Below, piece by piece: positions 28,520-38,082 of a stretch of DNA of 64,000 nt. The translations under genes were made by a program, and so were the position numbers. The notes under the pieces are model-generated. The model was not told the DNA's origin. It saw only the letters and a list, made by a program, of their open reading frames with translations, and did no database searches. The stretch spans positions 1,054,001 to 1,118,000 of the forward strand of contig CAVZUJ010000001.1 of assembly GCA_963778525.1 (NCBI GenBank), in the 5' to 3' direction. The stretch comes from Schlegelella_A sp963778525 (lineage in GTDB: Bacteria > Pseudomonadota > Gammaproteobacteria > Burkholderiales > Burkholderiaceae_C). Numbering within the stretch: the first letter of the stretch is position 1; each line of letters starts with the position of its first letter.

Positions 28520-28552
28520 AACGCCCGTGCGACGCACGGGCGTTCTCGTTTT
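28520..28552 (+). terminator. Rho-independent terminator after ctpA
   Basis: A perfect 11-pair stem (AACGCCCGTGC / GCACGGGCGTT) with a three-base GAC loop is followed by CTCGTTTT. It lies 22 bases after the ctpA stop and 12 bases before moeB, so it should end the ctpA transcript and reduce read-through into moeB. Confidence 0.85.
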
Positions 28553-28564
28553 GGGGCCCTCGAC

Positions 28565-29323
28565 ATGGACGACGACGACCTCCTCCGCTACTCGCGCCAC
28601 CTGCTCCTCGACGACATCGGCATCGAGGGCCAGCGCCGCCTCCTGGCAGCGCATGCGCTCGTCATCGGCGCCGGCGGCCTCGGCTCGCCGGTGGCGCTCT
28701 TTCTCGGCAGCGCCGGCGTCGGCCGCGTCACCATCGTCGATGGCGACCGCGTCGACCTGACCAACCTGCAGCGGCAGATCGCGCACGACATGTCGCGCCT
28801 GGGCGAGCCGAAGGCGATGTCGGCCGCACTCTCCATCGCCGAGATCAATCCACGCATCGAAGTCGCCGCACTCAACGAACGGGTCGGTGCCGAGCAGCTC
28901 GACGGGCTCGTCGCCGAGGCCGACGTCGTGCTCGACTGCAGCGACAACTTCAAGACGCGCCACGCCATCAACGCCGCGTGCGTGCAGCACGGCAAGCCAC
29001 TGGTCGCGGGCGCCGCGATCGGCTTCGACGGCCAGCTCAGCGTCTACGACACGCGCGACGCCGAGGCGCCGTGCTATGCCTGTGCCTTTCCCGAAGACGC
29101 CGCGTTCGAGGACGTCGCCTGCTCGACGATGGGCATCTTCGCGCCGCTCGTCGGCATCATCGGCAGCATGCAGGCCGCCGAAGCGTTGAAGCTCCTCGCC
29201 GGCATCGGCCGCCCGCTGAAAGGCCGCCTGCAGATGCTCGACGCGCGTGCCATGGAATGGACCGAGATGCGGGTCGGGCGCGACCCGGGCTGCGTCGTCT
29301 GCGCACACCGGCCCGGCGCCTAG
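28565..29323 (+). CDS. moeB: MoeB/ThiF family adenylyltransferase
   Basis: The 252-residue E1-like enzyme adenylates the C-terminal Gly of a ubiquitin-like sulfur carrier (MoaD or ThiS). It has the nucleotide-binding loop VIGAGGLGSPVALFL near residue 34, DGDRVDLTNLQRQ, the Asp/Arg residues around VVLDCSDNFKTR, and two zinc CxxC pairs (CYAC and CVVC). No rhodanese domain is fused, which favours MoeB or ThiF over MoeZ. Whether molybdopterin or thiamine is served cannot be decided; no moa or thi gene is in the window. Confidence 0.92.
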   Translation: MDDDDLLRYSRHLLLDDIGIEGQRRLLAAHALVIGAGGLGSPVALFLGSAGVGRVTIVDGDRVDLTNLQRQIAHDMSRLGEPKAMSAALSIAEINPRIEVAALNERVGAEQLDGLVAEADVVLDCSDNFKTRHAINAACVQHGKPLVAGAAIGFDGQLSVYDTRDAEAPCYACAFPEDAAFEDVACSTMGIFAPLVGIIGSMQAAEALKLLAGIGRPLKGRLQMLDARAMEWTEMRVGRDPGCVVCAHRPGA

Positions 29324-29436
29324 AAGCGTCGCGCCCTGGCCGCGGCAGCGCGACGACGTTCGCCGCGACGTGAAGGATTGCCGGGCCGCGACCACTTGCG
29401 ACGAGCACGGCGGCGCCAGCGTTCTACATTGCCGCC

Positions 29437-29574
29437 ATGCACAGCAGCCGCTACGACGCCGCCACCTTGATGGCTCCCGCCCGGACCCGCCATGCCAGCT
29501 CGGGCTGGCTGTCGGGGCTGATGCTCTCGATCACCTTGCGCACCGCGCTTCGCCTGGTCGCCGCCTTCGGCTGA
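29437..29574 (+). CDS. Possible 45-residue membrane microprotein
   Basis: An ATG-started frame of 45 codons with one possible hydrophobic helix (SSGWLSGLMLSITLRTALRLVAAFG) and a basic N-terminus. No clear ribosome site is seen, and I do not recognise the family. It lies between moeB and the next small gene. It could be chance in GC-rich DNA. Nothing else is apparent in 29324-29436. Confidence 0.2.
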   Translation: MHSSRYDAATLMAPARTRHASSGWLSGLMLSITLRTALRLVAAFG

Positions 29575-29601
29575 TCGCGCGCAGGCCGAAAGGACCGACC
29601 G

Positions 29602-29841
29602 ATGCAGTCGGAACCGATGCGGCTGGACGAACCGGGCATGGTCCTCCCGTACGTGGAGGACGTGGCCGACTGGAAGCGTCGCTTTGCACGCCGCGTCCTC
29701 GAGCTCGACGACCAGCTCGATCCGAATACGCTCGTTCATTTCGCCGACGGCCTGGCCCTGAGCGCCCGCTGGCGCCTGATGGCGCCGGAGGAAGTGGCCG
29801 AGAAGCTCTACGACGAGCCGTTGCGGCCGAGCGTCTCCTAG
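29602..29841 (+). CDS. Small hypothetical acidic protein
   Basis: A 79-residue product preceded by an AAAGGA-like ribosome site about 10 bases upstream. It is hydrophilic and probably helical (DVADWKRRFARRVLELDDQLDP, SARWRLMAPEEVAEKLYDEPL), with no Cys, signal or membrane segment. The composition looks like a real soluble protein rather than a shadow frame. I do not recognise the family. It lies alone between moeB and the aminotransferase gene. Confidence 0.5.
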   Translation: MQSEPMRLDEPGMVLPYVEDVADWKRRFARRVLELDDQLDPNTLVHFADGLALSARWRLMAPEEVAEKLYDEPLRPSVS

Positions 29842-29891
29842 CATCTCCGGCCGGCGCCGCCTGCGCGGTCGCCGGCTAACATCGCCGGGCC

Positions 29892-31082
29892 ATGAAATCA
29901 TCTGCCCGCATCCCAGGTTTTCGCCTTCTTCATTCGCCCGGTCCGACGCACGTGCCGGACGCCGTCGTGAGCGCGATGGCGCGCCAGCCAACCGACCTCG
30001 CCGACCCGCGCCTGGCGCTCCTGATCGATGCCTGCGAATCGGGCATGAAGGAGCTTCTGCAAACGAAGCGGGCCGAGGTCTTCTTCTATGCGGCCAACGG
30101 CCACGGCGGCTGGGAAGCGGTGATCGCCAACCTCGTCGCGCCCGGCTCGACCGTGCTGATTCCGGGCACCGGCCACTTCTCGGATAACTGGGCCGAGCAG
30201 GTCGAGGCCTTCGGCGGCAAAGCCGTGCGCACGTCTTTCGTCGAAGGCTCTCCCATCGATCCGGCCGCGCTCGAAGCGGTGCTGCGCGACGACAGCGCGC
30301 ACCGGATCGGCGCCGTCTTCGTGGTCCACACCGATACCGCCAGCGGCACCACCTGCGATCTCGCCGCGCTGCGCCGCGCCATCGATGCGGCGCGCCATCC
30401 GGCCTTGTTCGTGGTCGACGTGGTCGCCTCGCTCGGCGCAGCGCCTTTTGCCATGGACGAGCTTGGCGTCAACGTCGTGATCGGCGCTTCGCAGAAGGGC
30501 TTGATGATCCAGCCCGGGCTCGCCTTCGTTGCCGCCGACGAGCAGGCGATGGCCATGGCGCGCGCCAACCCGGCGCCGCGCTTCTACTGGGACTGGGCTC
30601 GCCGCCTCAGCGACCACTCCTATCGCAAGTTCTGCGGCACGCCGCCGCTGGCGCACCTGGCCGGCCTCGAAGCCGCCCTCGGCCTGATCGCCGTCGAAGG
30701 ACTCGACAACGTCCATGCGCGCCACGCCCGCCTCGCCCGCGCCGTGCATGCCGCCGTGACGCACTGGGGCGAGGCTGGCGCCCTGCGCCTGTTCACGAAG
30801 GTGCCGGCGGCGCGCTCGGTGTCGGTGACGGCGATCGAGGTCTCGCCGGGCATCGATCCGGAAGCCTTGCGCGCCGTTGCGCGCGAGCGTTTCCAGGTCG
30901 CCATCGCCGGCGGCCTCGGCCCGCTCGGCGGCCGCGTCTTTCGCATCGGCCACCTCGGCGACGTCAACGAAGCGATGATCCTGGGCTGCCTCGCCGGCGT
31001 GGAAGCCGCGTTGGCGGTGCAGGGAATCGCGCACCAGCGCGGTGGCGTCGAAGCTGCGATCGCCACGTTCACGCGCGAATGA
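29892..31082 (+). CDS. Class V (alanine-glyoxylate type) aminotransferase
   Basis: A 396-residue PLP enzyme of fold type I in the AGT/SPT (alanine- or serine-glyoxylate aminotransferase) group. It starts with LLHSPGPTHVPDAV, the group signature, then YAANGHGGWEAVIANLV, VHTDTASGTTCDLAAL, VVDVVASLGAAPFAMDELGVN, and the PLP-binding Lys202 in GASQKGLM. Related enzymes include 2-aminoethylphosphonate and sulfoacetaldehyde-type transaminases, so the substrate is open. It is convergent with the SDR gene and near the TRAP/aconitase X cluster; a shared pathway is possible but unproven. Confidence 0.88.
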   Translation: MKSSARIPGFRLLHSPGPTHVPDAVVSAMARQPTDLADPRLALLIDACESGMKELLQTKRAEVFFYAANGHGGWEAVIANLVAPGSTVLIPGTGHFSDNWAEQVEAFGGKAVRTSFVEGSPIDPAALEAVLRDDSAHRIGAVFVVHTDTASGTTCDLAALRRAIDAARHPALFVVDVVASLGAAPFAMDELGVNVVIGASQKGLMIQPGLAFVAADEQAMAMARANPAPRFYWDWARRLSDHSYRKFCGTPPLAHLAGLEAALGLIAVEGLDNVHARHARLARAVHAAVTHWGEAGALRLFTKVPAARSVSVTAIEVSPGIDPEALRAVARERFQVAIAGGLGPLGGRVFRIGHLGDVNEAMILGCLAGVEAALAVQGIAHQRGGVEAAIATFTRE

Positions 31083-31095
31083 GCCGCGGCGCGAA

Positions 31096-31886
31096 TCAGC
31101 CGGCGTTTCGACGCAGCGTCGGCAGGCCGACACCCGCGGCATCGAAGCCGCCATCGACCGCCAGCACCTGGCCGTTGATGAAGGCGGCCGCCGGGCTGCA
31201 GAGAAAGCCGGTCGCATCGGCGATTTCCTCGACCGTGCCATAGCGATTGAGCGGAATCGCGTCGTAGTAGTCGGAGCGGATGGCGACGCTGTGCACCAGC
31301 TTGGCCATGTCGGTGTCGACCGGGCCGGGCGCCACCACGTTGGCGCGGATGCCCATGGTGCCGAGCTCCACGGCCTGCTGCTTGGTCAGGGCAATGATCG
31401 CCGCCTTGCTCGTGCCGTAGGCCACGCGCAGCGTGCTGGCGCGCAGGCCGGAGATCGAGGCGATGTTGACGATCGCCCCGCCGCCGCTCCTCTTCATGAC
31501 CGGCACGCAGGCCTGCGTGCACAGGAACGTCCCGTCGAGGTTGGTCGAGAGCACATGCCGCCACTCCTCGAACGTGGTCTCGCCGATCGGTTTGAAGACG
31601 GCGACGCCGGCGTTGTTGACGAGCGCGTCGATGCGTCCGAAGCGGGCCTCTATCCTGGTCGACCGAAGTCCTGCACCTGCTTCGGGTCCGACACGTCGCA
31701 ACGCAGGGCGAGCACCTGCGCATCGTTGCCGAGCGCGGCGGCTGCCGGCATCAAGGCATCGCCGTCGATGTCGAGCAAGGCGACCCGGTGGTCGTGCGCC
31801 AGGAACCATCGGCCGATCGCCAGGCCGATACCACGCGCGCCGCCCGTGACGACGGCCACCTTCGTAGATGAAACATCTGATGCCAT
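31096..31886 (-). CDS. Short-chain dehydrogenase/reductase, one frameshift
   Basis: A classical SDR of about 263 residues after one missing base near 31665 is restored. It has the NAD(P) loop VTGGARGIGLAIGRW, NNAGV, the catalytic Ser in VNIASISGLR and YxxxK in YGTSKAAII, and a DGGFDAAG end. Asp in ALLDIDGDA (after strand 2) suggests NAD(H) preference. It is divergent from the TRAP transporter operon with 58 bases between starts, so it may share control with it. The substrate is unknown, presumably an alcohol or hydroxy acid. Confidence 0.87.
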
Positions 31887-31944
31887 GTGGCCTCCTCGTG
31901 AAGGATGATCGCCGATGGTTCGAACAACGACTACAGGAGAAGCC

Positions 31945-32953
31945 ATGAAGATCACCCGACGACGCGCCCTGCTCGCAGGCGCCGGCGCCCTCGCCCTGCC
32001 GGCGCGCTACGCGCAGGCCCAGACGGCGGAGTTCAGCTACAAGTACGCGAACAACCTGCCGGTGGCGCATCCGATGAACGCGCGCGCCAAGGAGATGGCC
32101 GACGCCATCCGCGCCGACACCAAGGGCCGCGTCTCGATCGAGATCTTCCCGAACAACCAGCTCGGCTCGGACACCGACATGCTGAGCCAGGTGCGCTCGG
32201 GCGGCATCGAGTTCTTCACCCTCTCCGGCCTGATCCTCTCGACCCTGGTGCCGGCCGCTTCCATCACCGGCATCGGCTTCGCCTTCAGCAGCTACGACGA
32301 AGTGTGGAAGGCGCTCGACGGCGACCTCGGCGCCTATGTGAGGAAGGAGATCGCCAAGTCGGGCCTGGTGGCGATGGACCGCATCTGGGACAACGGCTTT
32401 CGCCAGATCACCTCGTCGACCAAGCCGATCAACACCGCCGACGACCTGAAGGGCTTCAAGATCCGCGTCCCGGTCTCGCCGCTGTGGACCTCGATGTTCA
32501 AGGCCTTCGAGGCCTCGCCGGCCTCGATCAACTTCAGCGAGGTCTACAGCGCGCTGCAGTCGAAGGTCGTCGACGGCCAGGAAAATCCGCTCGCCATCAT
32601 CGCCACGGCCAAGCTCTACGAAGTGCAGAAGTACTGCTCGCTCACCAACCACATGTGGGACGGCTTCTGGTTCCTGGCCAACGGCAAGGCCTGGGAGCGG
32701 CTGCCCGCCGGAGCTGCGCACCATCGTCGCCAGGCACGTCAACGATGCCGGCGTGAAGGAGCGCGCCGACGTCGCCGCCCTCAACGCGACGGTGCAGAAA
32801 GACCTCGCGGCCAAGGGCCTGGCCTTCAACCAGCCCGCGGCCGAGAGCTTTCGCGACAAGCTGCGCAAGGCCGGCTTCTATTCCGAATGGAAGGGCAAGT
32901 ACGGCGAGGAAGCCTGGGCGATCCTGGAGCGCAGCACCGGCAAGCTGGCGTGA
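31945..32953 (+). CDS. dctP: TRAP transporter substrate-binding protein DctP, one frameshift
   Basis: A periplasmic DctP-family receptor of about 335 residues. A twin-arginine-like signal (ITRRRALLAGAGALALPARYAQA) precedes it. Family features include YANNLPVAHPMNARAKEMADAI, GRVSIEIFPNNQLGSD, DDLKGFKIRVPVSP and SALQSKVVDGQENPL, with the Arg that binds the carboxylate of the ligand. An extra G near 32712 shifts the frame; the rest continues as LRTIVARHVNDAGVKERAD in the next frame. Its stop overlaps the DctQM start. The ligand is a small organic acid by family. Confidence 0.9.
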
Positions 32954-34783
32954 GCGTCGGCGCCCGCCTGGCGCGCCTCGAAGGCGCGCTCGGCTGGCTG
33001 GTCGAGGTGCCGGCCGGCCTGCTCGTGCTGGCCGACATCGTCGTCCTCTTCGCCGGCGTGTTCTCGCGCTTCGTGCTGCACAACCCGCTCGTCTGGTCGG
33101 ACGAGCTGGCGTCCATCCTCTTTCTCTGGCTCGCGATGCTCGGCGCCGTCACCGCCCTTCGCCGCGGCGAGCACATGCGCATGACGGCGCTGGTCGGCCG
33201 CCTCGCGCCTTCGCCGCGCGCCGTGCTCGAGGCGGTGGCGATGGCAGCCTGCCTTGCCTTTCTTGCGCTCGTCATCTGGCCGGCCTGGCAATACGCGGCC
33301 GACGAGCGCGCCATCACCACGCCGGCGCTCGAGATCTCCAACCTCTGGCGCGCCGCGGCCTTGCCGATCGGCATCGCGCTGATGGCCGCCTTCGCCGTCT
33401 TGCGCATGCTGCGCTCGACGACGCGCAAGGACGCCGCAATGGCGATCGTTGCGGTGCTGGTCGTCGTTGCCGTGTTCTGGCTGCTCGGGCCGACCCTGGC
33501 CAAGCTCGGCCGCCTGAATCTGCTGATCTTCTTCGTCGGCGTCGCCGGCGGCAGCGTGCTGGCGGGCATCCCGATCGCCTTCGCCTTCGGCCTCGGCACC
33601 TTCGGCTATCTCGCCCTGACCACCTTCACGCCGCTCACCGTCGTCGTCGGACGCATGGACGAAGGCATGTCGCACCTGATCCTGCTGGCCGTGCCCTTGT
33701 TCGTGTTCCTCGGCCTGCTGATCGAGATGACCGGGCATGGCGCGCGCCATGATCGCTTTCCTCGGTGGCCTGCTCGGGCACGTGAAGGGCGGCCTGTCGT
33801 ACGTGCTGGTCGGCGCGATGTATCTCGTCTCCGGCATCTCGGGCGCGAAGGCGGCCGACATGGCGGCGATCGCGCCGGCGCTCTTTCCCGAGATGAAGGC
33901 GCGCGGCGCCGACCCGGGCGACCTGGTCGCGCTCCTGGCGGCGACCGGCGCGCAGACCGAGACCGTGCCGCCGAGCCTGGTGCTCATCACCATCGGCTCG
34001 GTCACCAGCGTCTCGATCGCCGCCCTCTTCACCGGCGGCATGCTGCCGGCGCTGGTGCTCGGCCTGGTGCTGTGCATCGTCGTGCGCCATCGCGCCCGCC
34101 ACGAAGACCTGAGCGCGATCGTTCGTGTGCCGCGCCGCGCCGTGGCGCGGCTCTTCGTCATCGCCTTGCCGGCCCTGGCCTTGCCGTTCGTGATCCGTGC
34201 TGCCGTCGTCGAAGGCGTGGCCACCGCCACCGAGGTCTCGACCATCGGCATCGCCTACGCCCTGCTCGCCGGCCTGCTCGTCTATCGCCAGTTCGACTGG
34301 CGGCGCATCGGCCCGATGCTGGTCGCGACCGCTTCGCTCTCGGGCGCGATCCTGTTCATCATCGGCACAGCGACGGCGATGGCCTGGGGCCTGACGCAGT
34401 CGGGCTTCTCGCGCCTGCTCGCCGAAGCCATGGCCGCGCTGCCGGGCGGCGTGCCGATGTTCCTCGCCGTGTCCATCGTCGCCTTCACCGTGCTGGGCTC
34501 GGTGCTGGAAGGCATCCCGGCGATCGTGCTGTTCGGGCCGCTGCTCTTTCCGATCGCGCGCCAGCTCGGCGTGCACGAGGTGCACTACGCGATGGTGGTC
34601 GTGCTCTCGATGGGCCTGGGCCTGTTCTCGCCGCCGCTCGGCGTCGGCTACTACGCCGCCTGCGCGATCGGCCGCGTCAGCCCGGACGCCGGCATCCGGC
34701 CGCTCGTCGGCTACATGCTGGCGCTGCTCGTCGGCGTGATCGTCGTCGCCGCGGTGCCGTGGCTGTCGACCGGGTTTCTTTGA
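32950..34783 (+). CDS. TRAP transporter fused DctQM permease, one frameshift
   Basis: A fused small and large TRAP permease. The first about 160 residues are a four-helix DctQ part (FSRFVLHNPLVWSDELASILFLWLAMLGAV); the rest is a DctM large subunit of about 12 helices (IPIAFAFGLGTFGYL, GLGLFSPPLGVGYYAACAIGRVSPD). An extra G near 33742 breaks the frame in the conserved LIEMTGMARAM segment; removed, the protein is about 610 residues. The GTG start at 32950 overlaps the dctP stop. It uses a sodium gradient with DctP to import the ligand. Confidence 0.88.
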
Positions 34784-34809
34784 ATCGAAGGACCTCGCGG
34801 GAGACCGCG

Positions 34810-35787
34810 ATGCGAACGACCCGACGACTTTTCGTTGCCCTGCTGTTCGGTACGCTCGCGGGACTGGGCCTCCAGCCGGCCCAGGCGGCCTATCCCGACA
34901 AGCAGGTGCGCGTGATCGTCCCCTTCGCGCCGGGCGGCGCCACCGACGTGGTGGCTCGCAGCCTCGCCAAGCGCTTGAGCGAGATCTGGAGCCAGCCCGT
35001 CGTCGTCGAGAACAAGCCGGGCGCCGGCGGCAACATCGGCGCCGACCTCGTCGCCAAGGCGCCGGCCGACGGCTACACGGTGCTGCTCGCCTCGCCGGCC
35101 GAGATCGTCATCAACCCGCATCTCTACGCGCACATGCCGTACGACCCGGCGAAGGACCTCACGCCGGTCACCAAGATCGCCGCCGCGCCGCTGGTGCTCG
35201 TCGTCCATCCTTCGGTGCCGGTGCACAACGTGGCCGAGCTCATCGCCTGGATCAAGAGCCAGAAAGGCGGCGTGAGCTACGCGTCGTCGGGCACCGGTGG
35301 GCCGCAGCATCTGGCCGCGGAGCAGTTTCGCCTGATGACCGGCACCAACCTCGTCCACGTACCGTACAAGGGCGGCGCACCTGCGGTGAACGATCTGCTC
35401 GCCGGCCAGGTGCCGATGTTCTTCGCCGGCCTGCCGCCGGCGCTGCCGCACATCAAGGCCGGCACGCTGCGCGCGCTCGCGGTGACCACATCGACGCGCT
35501 GGCCCTCGCTGCCCGACGTGCCCACGGCCGCGGAGTCGGGTCTTCCCGGCTTCAATATCGAGAACTGGCAAGGCATCTTCGTGCCTGCGGGCACGCCGCC
35601 CGAGATCATCGGCAAACTGGCGCGCGACATTGCGACGGTGGCGAGCGAAAAGGAATTCGCCGACCGGCTGACGGCGCAAGGGGCCGCGCCGGCAACGATG
35701 TCGCCAGCCGACTTCACGGTCTTCGTCCGCTCGGAGAACGCAAAGTACGGCCGGCTCGTGAAGGAATCGGGAGCGAAGGTCGAATGA
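34810..35787 (+). CDS. TctC/Bug-family periplasmic binding protein 1
   Basis: A 325-residue Bug-type extracytoplasmic receptor. A signal peptide of about 26 residues ends in AQA. The family motifs are YPDKQVRVIVPFAPGGATDVVAR, VVVENKPGAGGNIGADLVAKAPADGYT and VPYKGGAPAVNDLLAGQVPMFF. These proteins bind carboxylates and often lack their own permease. It lies between a TRAP permease and a second Bug gene that overlaps its stop. Two Bug proteins after a complete TRAP system suggest extra ligand capture or sensing. The ligand is unknown. Confidence 0.93.
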   Translation: MRTTRRLFVALLFGTLAGLGLQPAQAAYPDKQVRVIVPFAPGGATDVVARSLAKRLSEIWSQPVVVENKPGAGGNIGADLVAKAPADGYTVLLASPAEIVINPHLYAHMPYDPAKDLTPVTKIAAAPLVLVVHPSVPVHNVAELIAWIKSQKGGVSYASSGTGGPQHLAAEQFRLMTGTNLVHVPYKGGAPAVNDLLAGQVPMFFAGLPPALPHIKAGTLRALAVTTSTRWPSLPDVPTAAESGLPGFNIENWQGIFVPAGTPPEIIGKLARDIATVASEKEFADRLTAQGAAPATMSPADFTVFVRSENAKYGRLVKESGAKVE

Positions 35788-36803
35788 AGCACGACAACAT
35801 GAAGATCGATCCGCGCGCCGAAGCTGTCGACAACGGGCGGCGACGCGCGCTGGGCACGCTCGGCGCGATCGCCGCGCTGTTCGCTTCGCCGGCTTTCGCG
35901 CAGTCGTTCCCCGCGAAGCCGTTCCGCCTCGTCGTGCCGTTTCCGGCCGGCGGCCCCACCGACATCGTCGCGCGTCCCTTCGCGCAACTGCTCAATGAGT
36001 CGTCGGGTCAGCAGGTGATCGTCGACAACCGCGGCGGCGCCGGCGGCTCGATCGGCGCCGACGTCGTGGCCAAGGCCGCACCCGACGGCTACACCCTGCT
36101 CGTGGGCACGGTCGGCACGAACGCGATCAATCCGGCGCTGTACCCCAAGCTCCCCTACGACGCCGCGAAAGACTTCACCCCGCTCGGCCTGCTCGCTTCG
36201 GCACCGGTGGCCGTGGTGGTGAATCCGCAGGCGCCGTACGCCAACATCGCCGAGCTCATTGCCGCCGCGAAGAAGGCCCCGGGCAGCATCAACTTCGGCT
36301 CGGCCGGCAACGGCTCGCCCGGGCATCTCACCGGCGAGATGTTCGCCAAGGCCGCCGGCGTGCAGCTCAAGCACGTGCCCTACAAGGGCAGCGCACCGGC
36401 GATCAGCGACCTGCTCGGCGGGCAGATCCTGCTGATGTTCGATCCGGTGCAGTCGGTGCTGCAGCACATCCGTGCCGGCAAGCTGCGTGCGCTCGCGGTC
36501 AGCAGCGACCAGCGCTCCGCCGTGCTGCCGCAGGTGCCGACGCTGAACGAATCGGGCCTGAAGGGCTTCGAGTCGACGGCGTGGTGGGCGCTCTTCGCAC
36601 CCGCCGGGCTGCCACCCGCCATCGCTGCCAGGCTCAGCGCCGATACGCGGCGCATCGTCGAGCTGCCGGCCTTTCGCGATCGCCTGCTCGAGATCGGCGT
36701 GCAGACGCCGAGTGGCCCGGCCGCCGGTTTCGCCGAGTTCCAGCGCGCCGAGATCGCCAAGTGGGCGCGGGTCGTGCACGACGCCGGCGTGACGCTCGAA
36801 TGA
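35784..36803 (+). CDS. TctC/Bug-family periplasmic binding protein 2
   Basis: A 339-residue Bug protein. The ATG at 35784 overlaps the stop of the previous gene (ATGA). A signal peptide follows a basic start (NGRRRALGTLGAIAALFASPAFAQ), with a possible twin-arginine motif. The core has FRLVVPFPAGGPTDIVARPFAQLL, VIVDNRGGAGGSIGADVVAKAAPDGYT and VPYKGSAPAISDLLGGQILLMFD. It shares the fold and all main motifs with the gene before it, but the sequences are clearly divergent. It is 43 bases upstream of the aconitase X large subunit. Confidence 0.93.
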   Translation: MKHDNMKIDPRAEAVDNGRRRALGTLGAIAALFASPAFAQSFPAKPFRLVVPFPAGGPTDIVARPFAQLLNESSGQQVIVDNRGGAGGSIGADVVAKAAPDGYTLLVGTVGTNAINPALYPKLPYDAAKDFTPLGLLASAPVAVVVNPQAPYANIAELIAAAKKAPGSINFGSAGNGSPGHLTGEMFAKAAGVQLKHVPYKGSAPAISDLLGGQILLMFDPVQSVLQHIRAGKLRALAVSSDQRSAVLPQVPTLNESGLKGFESTAWWALFAPAGLPPAIAARLSADTRRIVELPAFRDRLLEIGVQTPSGPAAGFAEFQRAEIAKWARVVHDAGVTLE

Positions 36804-36846
36804 CCCGCGTGCCGACCGAGAGCATGCAACGAGAAGCGAGACGCGG

Positions 36847-38082
36847 ATGAAGCTGAACGACGAAGAACAGGCGATGCTCGGCGGCACGCACGGCCGCGTG
36901 GCGCAGATCGCCATCGAGCACCAGATCAAGGTCGGCGACTTCTTCGGCGCACCCGACTTCGTGCCGGTGACGCAGGCCCACATCATGGCCGACACCGAAA
37001 GCCTCGGCGAGGCCGGCGTCGCCTGGCTCGAGCGCCTGGCCGAAGAGGACGGCGGCACGGGCCGCGTCTGCATTCCCACCATCACCGATCCGCGCGGCAC
37101 CGACTTCTCGAAGTCGGCCTTCCTCAAGCACGCGCCCTGGATGCTGACGCTCGAACGCCGCACCATCGACGCCTTCGTGCGCCTCGGCGTGTCGATGACC
37201 GACACCTGCATCAACTACCAGACGATCCAGGCGCCGACGCAGGGCGAGCACGTGGCCTTCGGCGACACCGGCGTGGTCATCTATTCGAACTCGATCTGCG
37301 GCGCCCGTTCGAACTTCGAGGGCGGACCCTCGGCGCTCTCGGCCGGCCTCACCGGGCGCACGCCGCGCTACGGCTTTCACCTCGAGGCGCAGCGCCGGGC
37401 CACGATCCGCTTTCGCGTCGACTGGACGCCGAAGACGCTCAACGACTGGGGCGCGCTCGGCGGCGTGATCGGCAAGCTCGCCGGCAACTACTGGTCGGTG
37501 CCGGTCGTCGAGGGGCTGCAAGGCTCGCCCGGGTCCGACGCGATGAAGCACTTCGGCGCGGCGATGGCGAGCTTCGGCTCGAGCGCGCTGTTCCACCTCG
37601 TCGGCATCACGCCCGAGGCGAGCCGCCTCATCGACGTGGGCGGCGACCGCTTGCCCGTGACGAAGCGCATCGGCGAGGCCGACGTGAAAGCGCTGCAGAA
37701 CGCCTATGCGCCGTCCGACGAAGTCGACGTCGTCGTCTTCTCGGCGCCGCAGCTGAGCCTCTACGAGATGCGCCGCATCGCCGAGCTGTGCGAAGGCCGG
37801 CGCTTGCTCAAGCCGCTGCTCGCGATGACCAGCCCGCAGGTCAAGCCCGACGCCGACCGCATGGGCTACACCGAGCGCATCGAGGCCGCCGGCGGCCAGG
37901 TGATGACCGGCATGTGCTTCTACCAGTCGTATGCGCGCGAGATGGCCGAGGCCCACGGCTGGAAGCGACTGGCCACGAACAGCGCCAAGCTCGTCAACAT
38001 CCTCGGCGGCTACGGCTATCGGCCGATGCTGGCGACGATGGAGCAATGCGTGGATGCGGCGGAAAGCGGGAGGCTCTCATGA
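36847..38082 (+). CDS. Aconitase X catalytic domain protein (AcnX large subunit)
   Basis: A 411-residue member of the AcnX (DUF521) family, Fe-S dehydratases. Characterised relatives include cis-3-hydroxy-L-proline dehydratase and the archaeal mevalonate-5-phosphate dehydratase. Conserved elements: TDTCINYQ, the SNSICGARSNFEGGPSALSAGLTGRTPRYGFH region, the Cys of TGMCFYQ and the C-terminal TNSAK. These Cys residues are the expected cluster ligands. The separate small (swivel) subunit follows with an ATGA overlap. The substrate is probably a hydroxy acid or hydroxyproline taken up by the neighbouring TRAP/Bug systems. Confidence 0.9.
   Translation: MKLNDEEQAMLGGTHGRVAQIAIEHQIKVGDFFGAPDFVPVTQAHIMADTESLGEAGVAWLERLAEEDGGTGRVCIPTITDPRGTDFSKSAFLKHAPWMLTLERRTIDAFVRLGVSMTDTCINYQTIQAPTQGEHVAFGDTGVVIYSNSICGARSNFEGGPSALSAGLTGRTPRYGFHLEAQRRATIRFRVDWTPKTLNDWGALGGVIGKLAGNYWSVPVVEGLQGSPGSDAMKHFGAAMASFGSSALFHLVGITPEASRLIDVGGDRLPVTKRIGEADVKALQNAYAPSDEVDVVVFSAPQLSLYEMRRIAELCEGRRLLKPLLAMTSPQVKPDADRMGYTERIEAAGGQVMTGMCFYQSYAREMAEAHGWKRLATNSAKLVNILGGYGYRPMLATMEQCVDAAESGRLS

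Noticed and set aside
24040..28566. 1508-codon open frame on the minus strand
   Set aside because: Only its C-terminal part (24040-25281) is the real adaptor protein. The rest reads through the outer-membrane factor in the wrong frame and is antisense to ctpA.
31915..35787. One 1290-codon open frame covering DctP, the TRAP permease and a Bug protein
   Set aside because: Three separate genes happen to lie in the same frame, and frameshifts remove the stops between them. Signal peptides and start codons within it mark independent genes.
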